Below, in pieces: positions 37,065 to 43,565 of a stretch of DNA of 64,000 nt; positions within the stretch are counted from its first letter, which is position 1; every line of letters begins with the position of its first letter. Below the pieces are notes generated by a model. That model searched no databases. It was given only the letters and a program-made list of their open reading frames with translations, and had not been told where the DNA came from. The stretch covers positions 49,716 through 113,715 of the forward strand of contig JAFZRZ010000013.1 of assembly GCA_017619635.1 (NCBI GenBank), read 5' to 3'. Made by a program: the position numbers and the translations under genes. Origin of the DNA: Lachnospiraceae bacterium. Its GTDB lineage: Bacteria > Bacillota > Clostridia > Lachnospirales > Lachnospiraceae.

Positions 37065-37089
37065 AAAATGTTAGAACAAATGTTAGAAC
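37065..37089. repeat. right arm-type repeat (25 bp)
   Basis: This is an exact copy of 35112-35136, 48 bp inside attR, with the same tandem ATGTTAGAAC units. See the left copy for the interpretation. Confidence 0.8.
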
Positions 37090-37094
37090 TGGAT

Positions 37095-37133
37095 AAAAAA
37101 CAAGGGTCCCATTTATCTGGAACCCTTGTTTTT
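37095..37133 (-). terminator. element-borne terminator of tRNA-Pro
   Basis: A stem of 11-12 pairs (37099-37109 with 37119-37130) with a T-rich tail on the minus strand lies 7 bp beyond the tRNA 3' end. It is inside the element, so the element replaces both the tRNA 3' half and its terminator. Confidence 0.82.
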
Positions 37134-37137
37134 ACTG

Positions 37138-37181
37138 AGTCGGAATGACAAGACTCGAACTTGCGACCTCTTCGTCCCTAA
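37138..37181. repeat. attR: 44-bp direct repeat within intact tRNA-Pro
   Basis: This is the right copy of the att repeat, identical to 34946-34989. It supplies anticodon-loop base 32 through the discriminator of the intact tRNA-Pro gene. Confidence 0.93.
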
Positions 37182-37212
37182 CGAAGCGCTCTACCACCTG
37201 AGCCACATCCCG
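37140..37212 (-). tRNA. tRNA-Pro (anticodon AGG)
   Basis: This 73-nt gene has acceptor CGGGATG pairing with CATTCCG (one G-U) and discriminator A. The anticodon arm CTTCG-TTAGGGA-CGAAG gives anticodon AGG, and the T-loop AGTTCGAGTC is normal. C1-G72 is typical of bacterial tRNA-Pro. CCA is not encoded. A34 is probably converted to inosine. Its 3' half has been supplied by the integrated element. Confidence 0.92.
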
Positions 37213-37301
37213 AAAACGTACTCGATTATTATATGATGTAGGTTTATATCTGTCAAGCACAAACTTAAGAAAAAAATATTTATTTTTTCTCATGCCGTTT
37301 C

Positions 37302-37691
37302 TTACGGCATATAGTCCATTCCAAGCCCCTTTTGCAACTTCTTTATATAAGGTTCAGGATCCTTTATCATCTTAGCCATCATCATAAAGCATTCCAGCGA
37401 AAGAGCTTCTTTATCACAGTCTTTGTAGTTCTTTCCTATATCCTGCCCCACTTCATAACATCTCATAAGATAGAAATATATATCTGTCATCCCGTAACCC
37501 TTACACTTTGCCTTATCGCAAAAGCAGTGATTATCAAGATAATAGATAAACTCACTCATCAGGTCCTCATTCTGACTGAATTCACTCCAGAGATTCTCTA
37601 TGAACTCTTCATCTCTGCCAGTAAACCGTCCTATCTCGTTTAACGCATCATATGCTTTTAAAAGTCTTGCATCTATTATGATATTGGACAT
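37302..37691 (-). CDS. small cytoplasmic protein, unknown function
   Basis: This 129-residue, largely helical, acidic protein contains CFCDKAKCKGYG, a cysteine cluster that could bind metal. No family is recognised. The ATG at 37691 (GAGG site) is chosen because the longer frame overlaps the nucleotidyltransferase gene. It follows that gene by 83 bp on the same strand. A short hairpin spans its stop codon (about 37292-37311). Confidence 0.6.
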   Translation of the reverse strand: MSNIIIDARLLKAYDALNEIGRFTGRDEEFIENLWSEFSQNEDLMSEFIYYLDNHCFCDKAKCKGYGMTDIYFYLMRCYEVGQDIGKNYKDCDKEALSLECFMMMAKMIKDPEPYIKKLQKGLGMDYMP

Positions 37692-37774
37692 GAATATTAC
37701 CTCATCATATAAGCAAAAGCCCGCAGTCATCAACACAAAATGCCAATGCCCACAGGCTTTATGCTTATATATAT

Positions 37775-38716
37775 TTACTCCCACAGATTTACAGGATATT
37801 CTCCATCATCTTTAAGCTTTTTGATCGCCGCACTGACAAGAGGTTTGTCTTCCTTATATGTAACACCATGCCATACATCACTTGTCGGAAGCATCTTTGC
37901 ACTTGCCTTGCCTTCTTTTAACAGTTCGTCTACCACAAAAGGAAGGAAGAATTCTCCCTTAAGAGGATTAGCAGGCAGCTTCTCATCAAGAAAGCCTATA
38001 AATCTCTTCTCAAGCTCATCTAAGATCGAGTGGGTAAAGCCCCACATATTCATTGACACATAACTCTCTTTTTCGAGCTTGACCCATGTTGCACCGTCAT
38101 CCTCGGTATACTCAGCATCATCTCCGTGCTTTTCTATACGTGTACGCTCATTTATTCCTTTTAAGAATCCTTCAGAGTCAACCTCGCATACGCCTCTGGC
38201 AACAGAACCGTTCTCTGTGAGTGTATTGTGCAGTTCATATCCCACAAGCGCATATCTGTACTTGTCATCATCTTTAGCTTCATTAAGAAATGCGGCTATC
38301 TTTTCGAATGCACCTCGTCCGTAGAAATCATCAGCGTTTATAACCGCAAAGTTTCCTTCAATGGCATCCTTTGCACAAAGCACGGCATGTCCTGTACCGA
38401 AAGGTTTCTCCCTGCCCTCAGGGATGGAATAACCTACAGGGAGCTTATTAAGTTCCTGAAAAACATACTCAACTTTTATCTTTTGAGCTATCTTATCGCC
38501 TATAGCCGCTTTAAAATCTTCCTCTATAGCTTTCTTTATGATGAATACTACTTTACCAAATCCGGCTCTTACAGCATCAAATATGCTGAAGTCTATTATT
38601 ATATCACCCTGTTCATCGATCTTATCGATCTGCTTAAGTCCACCATACCTCGAACCCATGCCTGCCGCCATTATGACAAGCGTAGGTTTGTTACATTCCT
38701 TCATTTCCTCACTCAC
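37775..38716 (-). CDS. sugar-phosphate nucleotidyltransferase
   Basis: This 313-residue NTP_transferase-fold protein has the N-terminal signature VIMAAGMGSRYGGLKQID, which binds the nucleotide, and the metal aspartate in FAVINADDFYGRGAFEK. It would join an NTP to a sugar-1-phosphate (UTP-glucose or GTP-mannose type; the exact substrate is not predictable). The start is taken as GTG at 38716, overlapping the stop of the EAL gene (GTGA); an ATG at 38704 is the alternative. Confidence 0.85.
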   Translation of the reverse strand: MSEEMKECNKPTLVIMAAGMGSRYGGLKQIDKIDEQGDIIIDFSIFDAVRAGFGKVVFIIKKAIEEDFKAAIGDKIAQKIKVEYVFQELNKLPVGYSIPEGREKPFGTGHAVLCAKDAIEGNFAVINADDFYGRGAFEKIAAFLNEAKDDDKYRYALVGYELHNTLTENGSVARGVCEVDSEGFLKGINERTRIEKHGDDAEYTEDDGATWVKLEKESYVSMNMWGFTHSILDELEKRFIGFLDEKLPANPLKGEFFLPFVVDELLKEGKASAKMLPTSDVWHGVTYKEDKPLVSAAIKKLKDDGEYPVNLWE

Positions 38717-40464
38717 CGGTTTACGATTGCCTCCATACTTGCTGTTACATCATCGACCACAGCAAAATATACTCTGTGATCAACATATTTTTCCAAAAGT
38801 CTTATCTTAAAATCAGCCCATATCGTTTTTCCGCCAAACACAAGACGACATATGCTCTTACCCATGGTGTGGTAATCATTCGTCTGTTCAAACATTGCCC
38901 AGAATCTTTCCAGATCATCCTTATGAACGGCATTGTTGAAAGTATAAGGACTGTTATAGAAATTCTCTCTTCCGCCTATTATCTCATACATACTGTCAGA
39001 TGCACGTATGACACCCAGCTCTTCTCCTTCGCCCTTGTCAAAGAGCATATAGCAGGAATTCATCTCAAGGATGGGCTCACAGTCAGATCCGACACTGTCC
39101 CACCAGTCATCGGGATTGATAACAGTCTCATCAAAGAGCTTCTCGATCTCTAACTTAACACGTGTGCTCTTTGTCTTCATATATGTGACAAAATCATTTT
39201 CAGGCATTGGTTTTGCATAATAGTAACCCTGTACCATTGTACAACCCAGACTCTTTAAATGCTCCACCTGCTGTATAGTCTCAACGCCTTCGACTATGGC
39301 CGGTATTCCGAGCCACTTTGCCATATGTATAACTGAAGCAAGTATTCTTCTTGCTTTATTGCTGTTATCTTCATCCGTATGACTCAAAAACTTAAGGTCG
39401 ATCTTGAGTCCGTCAACGGGCACGTCTTTGAGCACATTAAGAGCAGAGTACCCACTGCCGAAGTCATCCATGTCCACTTCCATACCGTGTTCATGGAATT
39501 TATCCATGGCATTTAACATCTGTTGTGTGCTTTCGGTATATGCACTCTCCGTGATCTCGAGTTTTAACATCTTGGGATCGATAGCATATTTTCTTGTAAG
39601 TCCCACCAGGGTCTCAACAAGATTGGGATTATAAAGGTCTATCTGTGATACATTGACGCTTATAGGCGGAACCTCAATGCCTTTAGCCTGGTTCTCACTT
39701 ATGAATCTGCAGGTCTCCTCCCATACATATGCATCCAGTTTCATTATAAAACCGTTCTCTTCAAATAAAGGAATGAATTTATCGGGAGAGATTATACCTT
39801 TTTCAGGTGTTATCCATCTTACGAGCGCCTCCGCACCAACTATCCTCTCGTCATCAAGACTGTGCTTTGGCTGGTAGTATACCTTGAATTCCCTGTTTAA
39901 GAGTGCTGCGTTCATCTTAGCGGTGATCTCAACTTCCTGAACCGCCTTGTCACGCATACTCTCATCAAAATATGCTATATGATGCATGTAATTGCCTTTG
40001 ACACTTCTGAGTGCCAGATTGGCTCTCTCACACATGCTCGTTATCGTAAGGTTTCTGTCTTTAACCTCATATACGCCAAAAGACAACAAAAGATCAACAC
40101 TCAGTTCAATACTGAGCATCTTTATCCTGTCTTCTATCTTGTCAATATATGATTCCACGAGAGATTTCTCGTAAGGACATGCAAAAGCAAAAAGATCTGC
40201 CTGCACTCTGCATATGAGACTTAAGCTAACCTCTTCAAAAATGTTTGTAAGTACACCGGCTATTGTCTTTAGAACTCTGTCACCTTCACCGAGTCCGTAC
40301 ATATCGTTAATCATCGTAAGACGATTAACTTCCAATTCAACCAAACAAAACTCTGTATCCGGATTGTTCCGGAACATCATCCCTGCGTGCTCAATAAAAT
40401 AATCTTTTGTATATATCCTGGTCAAAGCATCAATGTGCTTATCTTCCGCGCCTGTAGTAAACAT
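38713..40464 (-). CDS. degenerate GGDEF / active EAL cyclic-di-GMP phosphodiesterase
   Basis: This 583-residue protein has an N-terminal GGDEF-type domain whose active loop reads GLGEGDR, so it is probably not a cyclase. An EAL domain follows with the catalytic motifs AEALVRW, ITESAYTES, DMDDFGSGYS and LKIDLKFL, and the C-terminus looks PAS-like. It should hydrolyse c-di-GMP, with the GGDEF domain as a GTP or c-di-GMP sensor. It starts at 40464 after GAGGGGA. Its promoter contains a 12-bp inverted repeat. It overlaps the nucleotidyltransferase gene, so c-di-GMP turnover and sugar-nucleotide supply share a transcript. Confidence 0.9.
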   Translation of the reverse strand: MFTTGAEDKHIDALTRIYTKDYFIEHAGMMFRNNPDTEFCLVELEVNRLTMINDMYGLGEGDRVLKTIAGVLTNIFEEVSLSLICRVQADLFAFACPYEKSLVESYIDKIEDRIKMLSIELSVDLLLSFGVYEVKDRNLTITSMCERANLALRSVKGNYMHHIAYFDESMRDKAVQEVEITAKMNAALLNREFKVYYQPKHSLDDERIVGAEALVRWITPEKGIISPDKFIPLFEENGFIMKLDAYVWEETCRFISENQAKGIEVPPISVNVSQIDLYNPNLVETLVGLTRKYAIDPKMLKLEITESAYTESTQQMLNAMDKFHEHGMEVDMDDFGSGYSALNVLKDVPVDGLKIDLKFLSHTDEDNSNKARRILASVIHMAKWLGIPAIVEGVETIQQVEHLKSLGCTMVQGYYYAKPMPENDFVTYMKTKSTRVKLEIEKLFDETVINPDDWWDSVGSDCEPILEMNSCYMLFDKGEGEELGVIRASDSMYEIIGGRENFYNSPYTFNNAVHKDDLERFWAMFEQTNDYHTMGKSICRLVFGGKTIWADFKIRLLEKYVDHRVYFAVVDDVTASMEAIVNR

Positions 40465-40522
40465 ACTCTTCCCCTCGGCAAACAAGATTACTTAATTCAC
40501 ACCTTTATATTCCCTCGCTTAT

Positions 40523-40551
40523 ATCATACATTTTGCACTAAAGCTTGTCAA
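40523..40551 (-). promoter_or_regulatory. promoter of the EAL-nucleotidyltransferase operon
   Basis: On the minus strand, TTGACA (40546-40551) and TATGAT (40523-40528) are exactly 17 bp apart. It is a near-consensus promoter about 60 bp before the ATG at 40464. Confidence 0.85.
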
Positions 40552-40579
40552 GTGACTATAGCCTTTTGTGCAAAATGTA
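40527..40579. promoter_or_regulatory. 12-bp inverted repeat flanking the -35 box
   Basis: TACATTTTGCAC (40527-40538) and its exact complement (40568-40579) are separated by 29 bp. One arm fills the spacer between -35 and -10, and the other lies upstream of -35. Centre-to-centre distance is 41 bp, about four helical turns, which suits two repressor dimers or a looping operator. The regulator is unknown. Confidence 0.65.
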
Positions 40580-40604
40580 CATTCAGTGGTTCTTTAGGAC
40601 CATA

Positions 40605-41783
40605 TCAATGATGGAACAGTCTTACACCGTTGCATACCATAGCCATGCCGTATTTGTCGGCACACTCTATAACCAGGTCATCTCTTACAGATCCACCCGG
40701 CTGAACGATATATTTAACACCACTCTTCTTTGCTCTCTCAATGTTATCAGAGAACGGGAAGAAAGCATCCGAACCAAGTGCTGCTCCGTCCATCTGTGCA
40801 AGCCATGCATCCTTTTCTTCTCTAGTGAAGACTTCGGGCTTAACCTTAAATATCTTCTGCCATGCGCCTTCTGCAAGGACATCCATGTATTCGTCACCGA
40901 TATAATTATCGATAGCATTGTCACGGTTTGCTCTTCCAAGATCATCAACAAACTGAAGATCAAGCACCTTCGGGCACTGTCTTAACAACCAGTTGTCAGC
41001 CTTCTGTCCTGCAAGTCTTGTACAGTGAACTCTAGACTGCTGTCCGGCACCTATACCTATAGCCTGACCGTCCTTTACGTAACATACAGAGTTAGACTGT
41101 GTATATTTAAGAGTGATAAGAGCTATCTTAAGATCGATCTTTGCACTTTCAGGTATCTCTTTATTCTTAGTCACAACGTTTTCAAGAAGAGAATCATCGA
41201 TCTTGACCTCATTTCTTCCCTGCTCGAATGTGATTCCGAATACATCCTTGTGCTCGATAGGCTCAGGCTTATATTCAGGATCGATCTTTATAACGTTGTA
41301 GTTTCCGTTCTTCTTAGCCTTAAGTATCTCAAGTGCTTCGGGCTCATATCCGGGAGCGATCACACCGTCGGATACCTCTCTCTTTATGATCTTTGCAGTG
41401 GAAACATCACATACATCAGAAAGAGCGATAAAGTCACCAAAGCTGCTCATTCTGTCAGCGCCTCGTGCTCTTGCGTATGCACATGCCAAAGGAGAAAGTT
41501 CTCCAAGGTCATCCACCCAGTATATCTTTGCGAGTATATCACTTAACGGAAGTCCCACAGCGGCACCTGCAGGTGATACATGCTTAAATGAGGTTGCTGC
41601 AGGAAGACCTGTTGCCTCCTTAAGCTCCTTTACAAGCTGCCATCCGTTGAACGCATCCAGGAAGTTGATATATCCCGGTCTGCCGTTAAGCACTTCTATA
41701 GGAAGTTCTCCGCCGTTTGCAGCATAGATCCTGGCGGGTTTTTGATTGGGATTGCACCCATACTTTAGTTCAAACTCTTTCAT
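40605..41783 (-). CDS. purH: stand-alone AICAR formyltransferase (PurH transformylase domain)
   Basis: This 392-residue protein carries only the AICAR transformylase half of PurH, without the N-terminal IMP cyclohydrolase domain. The active-site signature SFKHVSPAGAA (Lys-His) is at about 66-76. It uses 10-formyl-tetrahydrofolate to make FAICAR, the penultimate step of IMP synthesis. The missing ring-closing activity is encoded just upstream by a PurO-like protein. It is the last gene of the mgtE operon, 17 bp after purO. Confidence 0.93.
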   Translation of the reverse strand: MKEFELKYGCNPNQKPARIYAANGGELPIEVLNGRPGYINFLDAFNGWQLVKELKEATGLPAATSFKHVSPAGAAVGLPLSDILAKIYWVDDLGELSPLACAYARARGADRMSSFGDFIALSDVCDVSTAKIIKREVSDGVIAPGYEPEALEILKAKKNGNYNVIKIDPEYKPEPIEHKDVFGITFEQGRNEVKIDDSLLENVVTKNKEIPESAKIDLKIALITLKYTQSNSVCYVKDGQAIGIGAGQQSRVHCTRLAGQKADNWLLRQCPKVLDLQFVDDLGRANRDNAIDNYIGDEYMDVLAEGAWQKIFKVKPEVFTREEKDAWLAQMDGAALGSDAFFPFSDNIERAKKSGVKYIVQPGGSVRDDLVIECADKYGMAMVCNGVRLFHH

Positions 41784-41800
41784 TTGATACTATCCTTTCC

Positions 41801-42514
41801 TTATTTGTTCTTATTTATGATACGGGTCTCGTATTTACCTGTATTGATATCAATATATCTTACAAACAAAGACACCTTGTTATCTTCGTTAAGACTGTTC
41901 CAGAGCATATCCGTGAACTCATCTATATCCTTGTCGATCTTAACCCACTTGGGTTCTCCCTCATAACTCGGGAGCGGATCGCCGTCCTGCATATATGTAT
42001 GTATGAAGTGACCTTCACCTGCAACCGGATCGGTATATGCAAATGTGTATCTGTTGCATGCATCGGGATTACCGTTGTTGCTCTTTAAGATACTCATGGC
42101 ATAATTGAATGTTCCGTTTTCAATATGCATGATACCTGATATACGGGGTGTGTAGTTCGGTCCGTCAGGCTCGAACTCTCTTGTTCTTAATGACTGTTCG
42201 AATGTGAGCTGCTTGTCCATTCCGTCATAGATCGTATCAGTCTGGTCACCGTTTGTTACTATAGTCTTGTTACCGAGTACTCTGACCGGTGCATAAATGA
42301 TAAGTGACGGATCACTTAACTTGCTGGGATCAAAAGCCTGGGTTCTGATACCCTCACCGTCTTCTACAAATACCCTGTTACGGCTGTTAACACTTCTTCC
42401 CATGATAAAGTAAGCAGTTACAGCATTTTTACCGTCTGCTGATTTACCTATCACTATTCCTCTTCCGGGATAAGCGTTTGATGCAAGTTCATTGGCAAGA
42501 TTTCTCAATTCCAT
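41801..42514 (-). CDS. purO: IMP cyclohydrolase, archaeal PurO type
   Basis: This 237-residue protein resembles the PurO family first known from methanogens, with the NTN-hydrolase-like start AYPGRGIVIGKSADGKNAVTAYFIMGRS and NRYTFAYTDP later. It closes FAICAR to IMP. It lies directly upstream of the stand-alone transformylase, so together they replace bifunctional PurH. The ATG at 42514 follows AAGGAG; the longer frame overlaps the gene before it. Confidence 0.9.
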   Translation of the reverse strand: MELRNLANELASNAYPGRGIVIGKSADGKNAVTAYFIMGRSVNSRNRVFVEDGEGIRTQAFDPSKLSDPSLIIYAPVRVLGNKTIVTNGDQTDTIYDGMDKQLTFEQSLRTREFEPDGPNYTPRISGIMHIENGTFNYAMSILKSNNGNPDACNRYTFAYTDPVAGEGHFIHTYMQDGDPLPSYEGEPKWVKIDKDIDEFTDMLWNSLNEDNKVSLFVRYIDINTGKYETRIINKNK

Positions 42515-42536
42515 TGTGATTCTCCTTTTTTGATAT

Positions 42537-43550
42537 CTATTTTCTGATCTTTTCAAGTGTCTGTCTTATTGCAACAGTCGATGTAAGATGCATATGTCCC
42601 GGACCGCTTGTGATTATTGCATAGCCCACATCATTATCCTCGAGTCTGTGAAGGAATGATTCAAGCGACATCTCCTTATATCTGTATTCACCCATGTACT
42701 GGAATCTGTCTGTGTAAAGCAGATATGCAGCCTGGTTATGATTTATGAACATATCCTCTCCGTCAATGAGAGTATAAGTCTTTATCCTGTCGAGTTTCTG
42801 GATAACTATACCGTCCAGTACGGAATACATAGCCATCAGTATATCAACACGTTCCTTGTTACCCTCTGCGTTTGCCCTGGGAAGATAATTCTTCTTTATG
42901 GCCTCAGACAGATAGCAAAGCTCAGGCAATGAAAGCTCCTTGATTATATCAAAGTAATCCTTTACATTCTCATAATCCTTAAGAGGGATACGGTCTATCT
43001 CATCTTTTCTTTCCTTTGTTAGCGCATAAGGATCCTTAAACTTATGAATGGGCATGGGATTGAAGGTAACAGGCACCTTGCCGTCCTCACGCTTCTCCAT
43101 CTCCTCTTTCATCTTTGTGCTCATGATGATCGTGATCTTTGAAAGATCATAGTTAAAGATCTTCTGAAGCCAGGGTATCGTTGTACCGAGTGCGATATTG
43201 GGATGTCCCGGATTGAAATCAATATACATGATACCCAAATGGGAAGCTATTGCGCAGATCGTCTCAAAGCCGTTCATCTTCTCATCGGGTGCAAGTTTTG
43301 CAAGAGGATATATCCCGTCGAGTATCTCAAAATTATTCTCCTCAACAAACTCCTTTGCATACTCATATGTAGAGAAGCAGTAAAGAGCTTTTCCCTTTCC
43401 TTCCAGCTCTCCCACATAGGGGAAACTGAATCCTTTTATCATGTTGGCCTTAACTGTTGAAAGGAGGACATACATCGTATTGCCCACATATTCTTTCACT
43501 ATATTAATGGCCATCTCCTCGCTTAATTCTTTTTTATCTTTATCTTCCAT
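42537..43550 (-). CDS. SseB-like protein, unknown function
   Basis: This 337-residue cytoplasmic protein has an N-terminal half with SseB-like features (YCFSTYEYAKEFVEENNFEILDGIYPLAKLAP), found in many Firmicutes proteins of unclear role. The C-terminal half (about 170-337, ending AIITSGPGHMHLTSTVAIRQTLEKI) is unrecognised. It starts 15 bp after the GTPase-nuclease fusion with AAAGG as its site and precedes purO by 22 bp. Its place between a ribosome-associated factor and purine genes is the only functional clue. Confidence 0.6.
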   Translation of the reverse strand: MEDKDKKELSEEMAINIVKEYVGNTMYVLLSTVKANMIKGFSFPYVGELEGKGKALYCFSTYEYAKEFVEENNFEILDGIYPLAKLAPDEKMNGFETICAIASHLGIMYIDFNPGHPNIALGTTIPWLQKIFNYDLSKITIIMSTKMKEEMEKREDGKVPVTFNPMPIHKFKDPYALTKERKDEIDRIPLKDYENVKDYFDIIKELSLPELCYLSEAIKKNYLPRANAEGNKERVDILMAMYSVLDGIVIQKLDRIKTYTLIDGEDMFINHNQAAYLLYTDRFQYMGEYRYKEMSLESFLHRLEDNDVGYAIITSGPGHMHLTSTVAIRQTLEKIRK

Positions 43551-43565
43551 GTCATTACCTTTCTG

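Larger units (their letters stand above)
34946..37181. mobile_element. minimal integrated element (xis-int) in tRNA-Pro(AGG)
   Basis: The element is about 2.2 kb and is bounded by 44-bp perfect direct repeats (34946-34989 and 37138-37181). It contains paired arm repeats, a plus-strand terminator, a five-hairpin array, xis and a tyrosine integrase gene. The right repeat completes a full tRNA-Pro; the left repeat is the stranded 3' half of the original tRNA. No cargo, replication or transfer gene remains. The xis-int order and sizes resemble the recombination module of Tn916-type elements, so this is probably a deletion relic or a non-autonomous element. Confidence 0.9.
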
